Below, in pieces: positions 1 to 8,354 of a DNA stretch of 18,753 nucleotides (position 1 is the first letter of the stretch; each line of letters starts with the position of its first letter). The DNA is from Chrysochromulina parva (lineage: Eukaryota > Haptophyta > Prymnesiales > Chrysochromulinaceae). A program made the position numbers and the translations under genes. The stretch spans positions 1-18,753 of the forward strand of contig PJAB01000953.1 in assembly GCA_002887195.1 (NCBI GenBank), in the 5' to 3' direction. Under the pieces are notes generated by a model. It ran no database searches. It had not been told where the DNA came from and saw only the letters and a list, made by a program, of their open reading frames with translations.

Positions 1-1
1 C

Positions 2-2248
2 ACCTTCTTCTCGTACTCGTGGGATGGCACGAAGCTGGGCGACATGCTCGACGCCATCGAGCGCAGGCTGGCCGAGCTCGAGGCCGCCGACGGCGTGACG
101 CGCTACGTGTGGATCGACATCTTTGCGGCCTCTCAGACGCTGCTCGCGGGCGAGTTTGATGCCGACCGCTACCTTCGGGGCAGCGAGGAGCGCAAGGCGC
201 GCAAGGAGGACACGGACCACGTGTTTGCCGAAGCGATGGCGGCCATCAGCGAGCTCCTCTTGTACTGCTCGCCGCTCACGGCCGAGTGGCCCGCGCCCAA
301 CCAGCCCTTTTTGCTGCCCGAGCGCGGCGCGCCGCCCGCCGGCTGGTTGCGCCGCGGGCCGGGCGCGATGACGCGCGCGTGGTGCATGTTCGAGGTCGTC
401 AAGGCGCTCGCCAAGGGCGCGACGCTGCACGTGGTGCTCGCGCCCGCGGACGTGGATGGCTTCGAGGAGCTGCTGACGAGGCGCTTTGACGAGATTGCGG
501 GCATCGTGGCGGGCATCGACGCGGCCGACGCGCAGATCACCAAGATCGAGGACCGCGACTACATCCTGGCCGAGGTGGCGCTGCTCAAGGGCGGCATCGG
601 CGCGGTGACGGCGACGGTGTGCGCGTCGCTGCGCGAGTGGCTCGCGGCCGAGGGCCGCGCGGCGCTGGCGCGCATCCCGAGCGAGAAACGCGCCACGTCG
701 ACGCTGCAGACCCAGCTCGGCCGGCTTCTCCAGAACCTGGGCAAGCATCTCGAGGCAGCGCCGATGCTCCGCGAGGCGCTCGAGGCGAGGCGTGCGACGC
801 TCGGCAATCGGCACCCCGACACTTTGGTCTCCATGAACAATCTGGGCAGGCTGCTGCACATCATGGGCAAGCTTGACGAGGCGGGGGCTTTGCTTCGGGA
901 GGCGCTTCGGATTCGGCGTGCCACGCTGGGCGATGAGCACCGCGATACCCTCGATTCGATTACAAATCTGGGGATGCTGCTGAAGGACCAGGTGAGCTCT
1001 CATGTGGCCTTGATTGCAGTGGATTGCCATTGGTTGCAATGGATGGATTGCCACGGAATGCTGAAGGACCCGGTGAGCTCTAATGTGGCCTTGATGGCCA
1101 TGGATTGCCATGGATTGCCACTGACAGGAGCTTCGTCAACCCCCCAGGGCAAGCTCCCGGAGGCTGAGGTGCTGTGGAAGGAGGTGCTCGAGGTGCGTCG
1201 TGCGCAGCTGGGCGATCGGCACACCGACACCTTCAAGTCCATCAACAATCTGGGGCTGCTGCTGCAGAAGCAAGGCAAGCTCGACGAGGCGGAGCCGTTA
1301 CTTCGGTCGGCGCTCGAGGCGAGGCGTGCGACCCTACCTTACCGGCACCCCGACATGCTCGCATCGATGAATAACCTCGGGCGGCTGCTGTACGATCAAG
1401 GCCGACTTGACGAGGCGGGCGTGCTCTACCGCGAGGCGCTCGAGGCGCAGCGCGCGACGCTCGGCGACCAGCACCCGAGCACCCTCGTCTCGATAAGCAA
1501 TTTGGGGCTGCTGCTGCAGGCCCAGGGCCAGCTCGACGAGGCGGCGCTGCTGCACCGGGAGGCGCTCGAGGGGCGCGTGGCAACGCTCGGCGATCGGCAC
1601 GCGCACACCCTCACCTTCATCAACAATCTGGGGCTGTTGCTGCAAGACCAGGGCAAGCTCGATGAGGCGGAGCTGTTGCTGCGCGAGGCGCTCGAGGCAC
1701 GCCGTGAGATCCTTGGAGATCGAGACGCCAACACACTCATCTCCATCAACAACTTGGCGCGGCTGCTCCAAGACAAAGGTCAGCTCGACGAAGCCGAGCC
1801 GTTAATGTCCGAAGCTTTCGACGGTTGCGCCGCGACGCTCGCAGAGGGTCATCGTACCCGGCTGCGCTCGCAAGCCTGGCTCGCAGACGTGCGCCGCGCG
1901 CAAGGCCGCATCGAGAGCGCCCGCGCGCTCGTGGATGCACGCGTGCTCATCACGGCGCGTGCGGCGCTGGGCCCTAATGTGGAATCGATGCTGATGCTCG
2001 AGGCCGTCGACGCCCGGCTCCGGTGTGCGGAGGGCGGAGGGCTCTGATGGCCTCTGATGGCCTAAGATGACCTCTGATGACCTCTGATTGCCTCCCTCAT
2101 CAGGTGTGCGGAGGGTGGAGGGCTCGAGCCGCTCGAATTGGCCCTCGAGCGCATGCGCACCGTCCTCGGGCCGCAGCACCCGGAGACACGGCGGTGCGCG
2201 GCAGCACTTGCGCAGGAGCAAGAGGCTGCTGTTGCTGCACGTGATTAG
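2..2248 (+). CDS. TIR-like domain + kinesin-light-chain-like TPR protein (5' partial)
   Basis: Three exons are inferred: 2-991, 1148-2022 and 2104-2248 (stop TAG at 2246). The frame is open to the left edge, before the first visible ATG at 44, so the true start lies outside. The N-terminal ~220 residues begin TFFSYSWDG and carry YVWIDIF and TRAWCMFEV, resembling TIR-like 'SxSW...WxD...RxWCxFE' domains found in algal multigene families; no catalytic role is assigned. Then come ten 42-residue repeats of the type LGxLLxxQGKLDEAExLxREALExRRATLGDxHPxTLxSxNN, which is the kinesin-light-chain/TPR_10 pattern. They form a superhelical protein-binding scaffold. Removing 992-1147 restores exact repeat length in the third repeat. 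Removing 2023-2103 continues the tenth repeat into LEPLELALERMRTVLGPQHP. Probably a cytoplasmic scaffold or sensor. The repeat call is firm; the N-terminal call is tentative. Confidence 0.85.
992..1147 (+). repeat. Intron 1 of TPR gene with duplicated 5' splice junction
   Basis: GTGAGC donor and CCCCAG acceptor, 156 nt (52 codons), open in frame, so retention would insert 52 residues. The exon end plus donor (ctgaaggaccaggtgagct at 980) recurs 81 bp later at 1061 as ctgaaggacccggtgagct. The sequence between is built from tggattgcc-type repeats. Assigned as an intron because removal restores the 42-residue TPR period. Confidence 0.75.
2023..2103 (+). repeat. Intron 2 of TPR gene beginning with a copy of the next exon
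   Basis: 81 nt. The first 22 nt (2023-2044) copy the start of the following exon (2104-2125) with one mismatch. The rest is tgatggcc/tgatgacc repeats ending CCTCATCAG. The donor GT lies in the left copy, and splicing leaves a single copy. Confidence 0.75.
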
Positions 2249-2610
2249 GGTCCACTTAGGCGCTGCTTACATAGGCGTTGGGCTAAGTTTGGGGACGATT
2301 TCGCTCAGGCAGCCTCGAAGCGTCCAGTGTCATTATATCATATGAGAAACCGAATTTTACGAGTACCTAACCCTAGCCGTTCGAGCGAGGGTCAATTGTC
2401 CGTAGAGTCCGAGCGCCAAGAATGATACTCAACAATGTTTCTTTCAAGATCAAGTCAAGTCAAGTCTACACATAAACAACAGACAACCAAACGGAAGCCT
2501 ATCGAATGTGCTCCGGAAGCCAGCTGGTACTGGATTGGACGGGAATCGATGGATGACGAAAGGTATACTTAGACTAAACTTCGAACTTGATTGACTTTCT
2601 TTCACGCAAA
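2249..2610. other. Intergenic region between the TPR gene and the EF-hand gene
   Basis: 362 bp without a credible gene. It is clearly more AT-rich than the flanking coding sequence. It should hold the TPR gene 3' UTR and the promoter and 5' UTR of the EF-hand gene. The only structure I see is the caagt-rich, ataaacaacagacaacc segment listed separately. Confidence 0.6.
2450..2509 (+). promoter_or_regulatory. Candidate shared promoter/5' element, copy 1
   Basis: About 60 bp with tcaagt repeats followed by ataaacaacagacaacc, then gaagc..tcgaatg. A similar block occurs at 5930-5985. The common core starts about 140 bp upstream of the ATG here (2611) and about 146 bp upstream of the next one (6093). 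Similar spacing to two unrelated genes suggests a core promoter or transcription-start element rather than a chance repeat. Inference only. Confidence 0.4.
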
Positions 2611-3938
2611 ATGTCAATCAGCTTGCTTGGGGCATCCACGTTAGCTCGCCGAAGAAGCGACCCTCGACTGCAGCTGTGGTCAGCGCCCAAGTTGCTGCCG
2701 CCGCCGAGGCCGCCGACACCACCGCCACCCCCTCCGCCTCCGCCGCCACCACGCATCGCACCGCCGCCGCCGCCGCCGCCGTTTGACGAGTTCACCCTGC
2801 GCGACCTGCTCAAGCGCACGGGAGCTGACGGTAAGAGTTGGCACAAGCGACGTACGCGCGATTATTTTATGGAGTGGGACGTGGACGGTTCCGGCGCGAT
2901 CACGCGTGATGAGTTCTTCGACGCCATCTATAAACTCGGCGTGACGTACGTGTCGGAGGCCGACCTCGAGCGCACGTTCAACTTCTTTGATGTCGACGGC
3001 TCCGGTCACATCGATTACAAGGAGCTGGATCGAAGGCTGCTCCAGGTTTGATGGCCGGCCTCTGATGACCTCTGATGGCTTCTGATGACCTCTGATGGCC
3101 TCTGATGCCCTCTGATGCCCGCTGATGGCCTCCGATGGCCTCTCTCGTCGCTGACGTTCACACTTTGAGTCGCGACTGCCCACAGCTTCCGAGCCATCGC
3201 CCGCCTCCTCCCAGACCGCCGCCACCTCCACCCGACCCCGGAGCACCCCCGCCGCCGCCCACGCCGCCCACGCCGTTCCGCCGGGTCCGTGCACGCCCGT
3301 CGCGCGTACGAGGTGTGAATGGGGGCGTACGTGTGAATGGGCCCGACTCGAGCCTTTCCTCATTAGGCATGTCGAATGGCACTTCGCCCTCGAGGCTTGC
3401 GCTTGGGTCGCAGATGCATGCAGCCAGGCCGCAGGACGCCACCGCGGACATGTGGTACGCAGTAGCCAAGCAGATGCTCGACGACACATCGACCCAAAAT
3501 AGGAAGGTGCATTGGATCCAGCAGCCTTCTTTGCATGCTTCCCTGCCGCCTTCTTTGCATGCTTCCCTGCCGCCTTCCTGGCATGGACCCTGGGGACAAG
3601 ACCACAATCTCGACTACAATCTCGGTTACAATCTCGGCTACAATATGGGCGGCTATCCTGCTGGGGCGCATCTGGGCGGCTATCTCGGTCAAAATCTCAG
3701 CTACAACTTCCCACCGCACCTCGCCGCTCCGGGCGCGTTGCCTGATTGGGGTGGCCCCTCACACCTTCCTATTTTGGGTGCTCCACCAGAGGGCCCTCCG
3801 CCACCACGACCGCCCTTGACGCCGCCACCCCGGCGCCCTCCCAGGCGAGAAGGTGAGGATCGGGCTCCGACGCTGCATATCTCTTGGTCGACTGGCCGTC
3901 TCCCCGGCCGTGGCGATACATCGCGACTTGTCTTGTGA
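2611..3938 (+). CDS. Proline-rich EF-hand calcium-binding protein
   Basis: Exons 2611-3045 and 3186-3938, giving a predicted 395 aa. The start is the first ATG in frame (MSISLLGAST); the upstream in-frame codon is TTG. Residues 28-57 are two polyproline runs (11 P and 7 P). Two canonical EF loops follow: DVDGSGAITRDE at about 90-101 and DVDGSGHIDYKE at about 127-138, both with intact D/D/S/E-type ligands, so the protein should bind Ca2+. The intron 3046-3185 (GTTTGA...CCACAG, 140 nt of tgatgrcc repeats) is phase 0. Exon 2 resumes proline-rich sequence, then a segment with SLHASLPP repeats and NLGYN repeats, then another P-rich tail. Exon 2 has no domain I recognise. The part between 3492 and 3779 is bounded by an inverted repeat and may be inserted. 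Whether exon 2 truly belongs to the EF-hand gene rests on phase and shared polyproline composition. Confidence 0.68.
3046..3185 (+). repeat. Intron of EF-hand gene made of tgatggcc/tgatgacc repeats
   Basis: GT donor at 3046 directly after the last EF-hand helix; acceptor CCCACAG at 3185. The interior to about 3142 is tctgatgrcc-type decamers in the sense direction of the gene. An in-frame TGA at 3049 would end the protein if the intron were retained. Confidence 0.65.
3492..3779. repeat. 288-bp segment bounded by a perfect 18-bp inverted repeat
   Basis: The left arm 3492-3509 (acccaaaataggaaggtg) is the exact reverse complement of 3762-3779. The arms are more AT-rich than their GC-rich surroundings. 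The segment encodes the repetitive SLHASLPP and NLGYN stretches of the EF-hand gene. I see no target-site duplication outside the arms. It could be a MITE-like element or a transposon-derived insertion. Confidence 0.5.
3525..3586 (+). repeat. 24-bp minisatellite in EF-hand gene exon 2
   Basis: Two full units of 24 bp (3525-3548, 3549-3572) plus a partial third, encoding SLHASLPP repeats. Each unit contains a gcatgc palindrome. Confidence 0.7.
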
Positions 3939-4080
3939 GGGCATGATAAACAGTCGGACACATACATGCATTCACCAGGAAATTAAAGACCAGATTAAAG
4001 ACCGTTTCTCGAGTCCGTCCGAGTATTAACAGCCAGGTTCACAGGTCCGTCGTGAGTGTCTTCCTCCGCCCCGCACGAGC

Positions 4081-5901
4081 ATGGCCGAGCGCGGGCCGCG
4101 CTTTACGTTTGCTGAGTGCTTCTCGGGCATCGGCGGTTTCCGCATTGCGCTGGAAGCTGCAGGGGGGCAGTGTGTCTTTGCTTGCGAATATTGTCGCTTT
4201 GCAACGGCTGCATACCAACGTCACTGGCCCGATGGCCCGAAGCCGGTGGGCGACATAAGGCGCATTGTGGCAGCGCAGGTGCCAGCACACGATGTCCTCG
4301 CGGCCGGCTTTCCGTGCCAGAGCTTTTCGAACGCTGGTCGTGGAAAGCTCTTCGACGACCCACGCGGCCAGCTCTTCTACGAGCTCGTTCGGCTGGTGGC
4401 CGGCTGCCAGCCCCGATGTGTCCTTCTCGAAAACGTGCGTGGGCTGCTGACGCGACCGGGTGCGCTCGACGAGGTTCGCCGTGCCCTCGGCGAGATTGGC
4501 TATCCACGCCTCCACGTGCGGCTCCTGGACGCCGCGCTGCTCGTGCCGCAGCGACGGCGGCGGCTCTTCATCGTTGGCTTCCGGGACGACGCCTGCTCCG
4601 GACGACGCCATTTCGCCTGGCCACTGCTCCCATCGCTGCGGCGCACGGCGGAGGAGATTCTGGAGCCGGCAGCCTGTGCAGCGGCACAGCAGCTCACCCT
4701 CCCCGTAGACAAGTGGCGCAAGGTCGAGGAGTCGGCGTACTACGCCAAGTTCCCCGCCGCACGCTTGTTAACTCGAGGCTCCCTTGCGCAGACGCTCCAG
4801 ACAACGTACAAGGGAGGGTGCCTCTTGTACTCTCAATTTGTGCCGCAGGAGGCGATGCCTGAGGAGGGTGGACCACCCCAGCCATGCACCGCACCACATT
4901 CGCGCTCCACTGCACCACCTCCATCAACAAGCGAGATTGTAGCCGAGGTGTCCACCTCCACCGTACCACCTCCGCGCTTCTTCACACCTCTACTTCACAC
5001 CGCACCACCTCCGCGCTTCTTCTCTCCTCGGGAGTGTGCTCGCCTGATGGGCTTCCCCGAGGTCTTCCCCCTACCGCAGGCCGAGGGAGTCGGGTATCGG
5101 TTGCTAGGGAACGCCGTGTGCCCTCCGCTAGTGGGCGCCATCGCTGCCGCGATTGCGAGTGCACTCGACGCCGATGCTGACTACGCGCCCTCCACCTCCG
5201 GCAGCAGCATCGCCGATAGGGGTGATGCAGCTAGCCCCGAAGCCCTCGCCATCACAGAGGATGCTGGCGATGCTGCCAACCCCGAAGCCATCGCCGTTGC
5301 GATGCAACTCGCCCTCAACGCCTCTCCATCGGATCGCTTGCCCGTTGCATGCTGGCTTCCACAGACGGCCGTGCAGGCACTCGGCCTACCGGTCTCGCCC
5401 GTGTGCCTTTGCCATGCCGATCCGCCTTTGAACAGCCACGTGGAGGGCCACGTGGAGGGCCACGTGGAGGGCCACGTGGAGGGCCACGTGGAGGATCACG
5501 TGGAGGGCCACGTGGAGGGCCACGTGGAGGGCCACGTGGAGGGTGGCAGTCCAAGTATGGGCATGCGGACGCGCTGCGATGAGCACTTGCATGCAAGGCA
5601 GGTCACCAGTGGCACTCCAAGTACGGGTCCACCCTTCGGTGAGCCGTGCCGCCTCGCCGGCGGTGCGTACCACGAGCCGCTCGATCCGGCGCTTCTGGGA
5701 CCCTTTCCAATATCGTTGGTTGTGCTGGCGGCGCAGCAGCACAGCCAGCGGCCGGTCCCTACCAAGGTGTGGCAGCGCGATGCGCGATGCCCGGTACAGA
5801 CGCTGCCGTCGCCCACCAGCGCCATGAAAGCTCACGTGGCGACCGCTTACATGAGACGGTACACGTACAGCATGCAATTGAGGGCGCACGGGTATTGGTA
5901 A
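4081..5901 (+). CDS. DNA (cytosine-5-)-methyltransferase
   Basis: 606 aa in a single uninterrupted exon. It transfers a methyl group from S-adenosylmethionine to C5 of cytosine in DNA. Motifs are in canonical order: I FSGIGGF (14-20, SAM), IV PCQSFS with nucleophile Cys79, VI ENV (117-119), VIII QRRRR (157-161), IX RECARLMGFPE (from 317) and X GNAV (343-346). The target-recognition region lies between VIII and IX. It contains KVEESAYYAKFP and LLYSQFV, then a low-complexity insertion with a tandem duplication of PPPRFF(T/S)P just before motif IX. The catalytic core ends near residue 360 and has no chromatin-reader domains, so the architecture is bacterial or phage-like rather than DNMT1/DNMT3. 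The C-terminal ~245 residues are unrecognised, with a 9-fold HVEG repeat. The lack of CTGATTGCC-type introns, unlike most of its multi-domain neighbours, may indicate later acquisition. Start chosen at the first ATG, ten residues before motif I. Confidence 0.92.
   Translation: MAERGPRFTFAECFSGIGGFRIALEAAGGQCVFACEYCRFATAAYQRHWPDGPKPVGDIRRIVAAQVPAHDVLAAGFPCQSFSNAGRGKLFDDPRGQLFYELVRLVAGCQPRCVLLENVRGLLTRPGALDEVRRALGEIGYPRLHVRLLDAALLVPQRRRRLFIVGFRDDACSGRRHFAWPLLPSLRRTAEEILEPAACAAAQQLTLPVDKWRKVEESAYYAKFPAARLLTRGSLAQTLQTTYKGGCLLYSQFVPQEAMPEEGGPPQPCTAPHSRSTAPPPSTSEIVAEVSTSTVPPPRFFTPLLHTAPPPRFFSPRECARLMGFPEVFPLPQAEGVGYRLLGNAVCPPLVGAIAAAIASALDADADYAPSTSGSSIADRGDAASPEALAITEDAGDAANPEAIAVAMQLALNASPSDRLPVACWLPQTAVQALGLPVSPVCLCHADPPLNSHVEGHVEGHVEGHVEGHVEDHVEGHVEGHVEGHVEGGSPSMGMRTRCDEHLHARQVTSGTPSTGPPFGEPCRLAGGAYHEPLDPALLGPFPISLVVLAAQQHSQRPVPTKVWQRDARCPVQTLPSPTSAMKAHVATAYMRRYTYSMQLRAHGYW
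4961..5023 (+). repeat. In-frame 39-bp duplication at the TRD/motif IX boundary
   Basis: The sequence ccaccTccgcgcttcttc occurs twice with 39-bp spacing (from 4961 and 5000), giving VPPPRFFTP and APPPRFFSP. Both copies stay in frame inside the methyltransferase. No AG lies immediately before the second copy that would let it be spliced out. Confidence 0.65.
5437..5544 (+). repeat. 12-bp minisatellite, nine units, each with a CACGTG palindrome
   Basis: Nine tandem units of cacgtggagggc (the fifth reads ..ggat) encode HVEG repeats (one HVED). Each unit contains the G-box/E-box hexamer CACGTG at exact 12-bp intervals, inside the methyltransferase coding sequence. Confidence 0.9.
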
Positions 5902-5929
5902 AGCCGAGCTCGCTGCTTGCTGGATCGTC

Positions 5930-5985
5930 ATCAAGTTCAAGTTACTATATAAACAACAGACAACCTAATTGAAGCGCGTCGAATG
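5930..5985 (+). promoter_or_regulatory. Candidate shared promoter/5' element, copy 2 (TATA-like)
   Basis: tcaagttcaagttac then tatataaacaacagacaacc and gaagcgcgtcgaatg, matching the block at 2450-2509. It contains a TATATAAA-type box at about 5946, some 146 bp before the GAF-gene ATG. Just downstream, gaagttcaa (5985) and ttgaacttc form a short inverted repeat. Confidence 0.42.
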
Positions 5986-6092
5986 AAGTTCAAGTTCAAA
6001 GAAAACTTGGTTTGAACTTCGAAAGTCGTACCGGTAAGTTTGAACAGTGTTCCGTCGACTTCTGAAACAGAAGCGCGTCGTGACCGGACGAG

Positions 6093-7433
6093 ATGATGCT
6101 AAGCAAGCGCCTCTCGACGCCGCTCGCGAGCGCGGAAGTCTTCTTCGACGCCTCTCGGGCAACGCCGCAGGACGTCTCCTGGCGCGGCCAGCGGCTGCTC
6201 AAGCAGCGCAGTCCGAGGCTGCTGGCGCTACCAAGCGGGCCGCCGCATGCCTCGCAGGCGCTCGTCGCGGAGCTCGACAAGCGCACAGAGGACGAGATCA
6301 TGCAGGCGCTCCTCGACAACGACCTCAACACGACCACGTTCATCGACTACCTGCAGCAGTCGGCGCTCGGCTCGCCCGCGCGCCTGCTGCCGTGGCTGCA
6401 GACACTCGCGGCGCTCACCTCTAAAGTAGGGCTGCTGCTCGAGTCGACACGCTTCCTATGCAGCGACCTGCAGCTCGCGCGTATCCTGCTGCACATGCAG
6501 CTCTCCGCCAAGTCGATCTGCGGTGCCAAGCGCGCCGCCACCTTCCTTGTGCAGCACGAGACGGGCACGCTGCACCGGGTGGGAGATCGCGGCGAGATCC
6601 TTAAGCGGCACGAGGGCGGCGTGCCCGAGCCCATCTCCACAGGCACCTCTTTTGCCGCCCATTGCGCGCGCTCACGCCACCCGCTGCTCATCGGGGTGCC
6701 CGGCTCGGCCGAGCGCGCCTCGCTTGGCTTCAACGTCGACTCGGGCACGGGGTCGCGTCCGGAGACGTCGTTATGCGTCCCATGCTTGGATCATGTGGGG
6801 AGAGTGCTCGCGGTGATCCAGGTGATGGCCGCTGATGGCCTCTGACGACACCCTTGATTGCCTCCATCATCATGTGGGAAGAGTGCTCGCGGTGATCCAG
6901 GTGATGGCCGCTGATGACCACTGATTGCCTCGAAGTATCCTAGAGTGCCTCTGATTGTATCGGGGTGTCCTAGAGTGCCTCTGATTGCCTCGAAGTGCCT
7001 CGGAGTGCCTGTGGGAATGCCTCGGAGTGCCCTTCACAGTGCCTTGAAGCGCCTGTGGGAATGCCTCGGAGTGCCCTTCACAGTGCCTCGGAGTGCCTGT
7101 GGGAGTGCCTCGGAGCGTCTGTGGGAATTGCCTCGGAGTGCCCTTCACAGTGCCTTGAAGCGCCCTTCACAGTCGGACTGCCCTTCACAGTGCCTCGGAG
7201 CGCCTGTGAGCGTGCAGCTCACTCACTCACTGCTGCTCACGCTGCTACAGGTGAATGACAAGCTGCATGGGATGGGTAGTTTCGGGCGTGACGATCTCGC
7301 TCTCCTCCAACGGTTTGCTGTCCAATGTGGGATTTCGCTGCGGAATGCGGGCAGCAGTGCTTCCTTCCAGTCGGCGTCCCCCACAGTTGGCCCGTCGGGC
7401 GCCGTCCTCTCCCCACAATTCGGTCCGAAGAGT

Positions 7434-7469
<36 letters not shown>

Positions 7470-8354
7470 TCACAAGACCGCGCGGGACGCAGCAGCAGCC
7501 CCAACAGTTCCCACAGCCCAGAGGCTCCACTAGGCTCGTCTCGCCGGTCGCGTCACAAGCAGCGCACTGAGGACGTGGGGCTTCAGTGCAATCTCCTCAA
7601 CGCGCCGCCGCTGAACAAGCTCAAGAAGGAGCACGAGTTGACGAAGCACGAGCGACGGCCCGGCGGCGGCGGCGCAAATGACGGGGCTAGCGCAAATGAC
7701 GGGGCTAATGACGCGGATGACGGGGCTAATGACGCGGCCACACCCCTCGTCGTCCACCAACGGTATCAGGAATCCGTCTCCGCGGCCGCTGATTGCCGCT
7801 GATTGCCTCTGACGACACCCTTGATTGCCTCCATCATCAGGTATCAGGAATCCGTCTCCGCGGCCGCTGATTGCCGCTGATTGCCTCTGACGACACCCTT
7901 GATTGCATCCATCATCAGGTATCAGGAATCCGTCTCCGCGGCCGCGGCGAGAGCACAGGCGAGCGTCCTGGACGCTCATCACGGCGCGCACGCCCACAAC
8001 GACGCGCGCGCGCGGCCTCTTGACGTATCGAGGATGTCGGGGGATCGGGGGGTCGGGGGGTCGGGGGGTCGGGGGGTCGCGATGACGCCTCGGGCAGCTC
8101 GCTTGATTGAGGACAGCATGCCTTCCGCGCCGCAGGAAGGCATGGCTTCTGTGCCGCACGAGCCACCGCCGAGGACGCTGCACGCGCCGCGACCGCAGCT
8201 CCTGTGGACGCCGCAGATGCCGCCGCCGTCGCCGCCACGGACGCCATCGACGAATCTCACGGCCGGAGATCGGCACGGAGATCGCAGGGAGGTGTCGAGG
8301 CGGCACGGGACAGGCGGCTCGCCGGGACGGCGCGACCCCGACGTAACCACATAG
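6093..8354 (+). CDS. GAF-domain protein (possible small-ligand sensor)
   Basis: Exons 6093-6821, 7251-7762 and 7919-8354, giving a predicted 558 aa. A GAF domain spans about residues 120-280 across the first intron. The parts are LQLARILLHMQLSAKSICGA, then TSLCVPCLDHVGRVLAVIQ, then VNDKLHGMGSFGRDDLALLQRFAVQCGISLRNA after splicing. This matches the 'SLLCVPVxDxxGxVxGVxQxxNK...FxxxDxxLLxxFAxQxGIALxNA' pattern of phosphodiesterase-type GAF domains. GAF domains commonly bind cyclic nucleotides or other small ligands; no catalytic domain follows. The C-terminal half is low complexity: an alanine run, a GANDG repeat, a G-rich stretch and a proline-rich end. Intron 1 is supported by domain continuity, intron 2 by an exact triplication. 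The 3' end is uncertain: further copies of the last exon's sequence lie downstream and a third intron (from about 8317 or 8343 to 8462) would give a different tail. Two adjacent ATGs (6093, 6096) could start translation. Confidence 0.75.
6822..7250 (+). repeat. GAF-gene intron 1: duplicated donor junction plus gtgcctcggagtgcc minisatellite
   Basis: 429 nt, phase 0, GTGATGG donor and GCTACAG acceptor. The last ~30 nt of exon 1 plus the donor (from 6792) recur from 6871, offset 79 bp, with two mismatches over about 49 nt. From about 6945 to 7215 the intron is an irregular minisatellite of cctcggagtgcc, cctgtgggaatg and cccttcacagtg modules. Several frames stay open through it, which is a repeat artefact rather than coding. 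Confidence 0.75.
7763..7945 (+). repeat. GAF-gene intron 2: 78-bp unit duplicated, 27-bp exon start present three times
   Basis: The 27 nt that open exon 3 (gtatcaggaatccgtctc...) occur exactly at 7763, 7841 and 7919. The two intervals are near-identical 78-bp units ending CCATCATCAG. The intron is 7763-7918 (156 nt). Either internal CATCAG is a usable acceptor, but only splicing to 7919 avoids the in-frame TGA in gctgattgcc. Confidence 0.85.
8038..8079 (+). repeat. G-rich tract with five runs of five or six G
   Basis: gggggatc followed by four ggggggtc octamers, inside the GAF-gene last exon. It meets the usual G-quadruplex sequence criterion (at least four runs of three or more G, short loops) on the coding strand. 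Confidence 0.75.

Noticed and set aside
992..1147. Reading the segment as 52 extra codons of the TPR protein
   Set aside because: It is in frame and open, but breaks the 42-residue repeat period and has consensus GTGAGC...CAG ends.
5386..5940. Minus-strand frame with repeated 'ALHV' opposite the methyltransferase tail
   Set aside because: It is only the complement of the 12-bp minisatellite; the sense frame continues a recognisable enzyme.
6945..7250. Open frame through the cctcggagtgcc minisatellite
   Set aside because: It lies inside the GAF-gene intron. The repeat lacks stops in several frames, and GAF continuity requires its removal.
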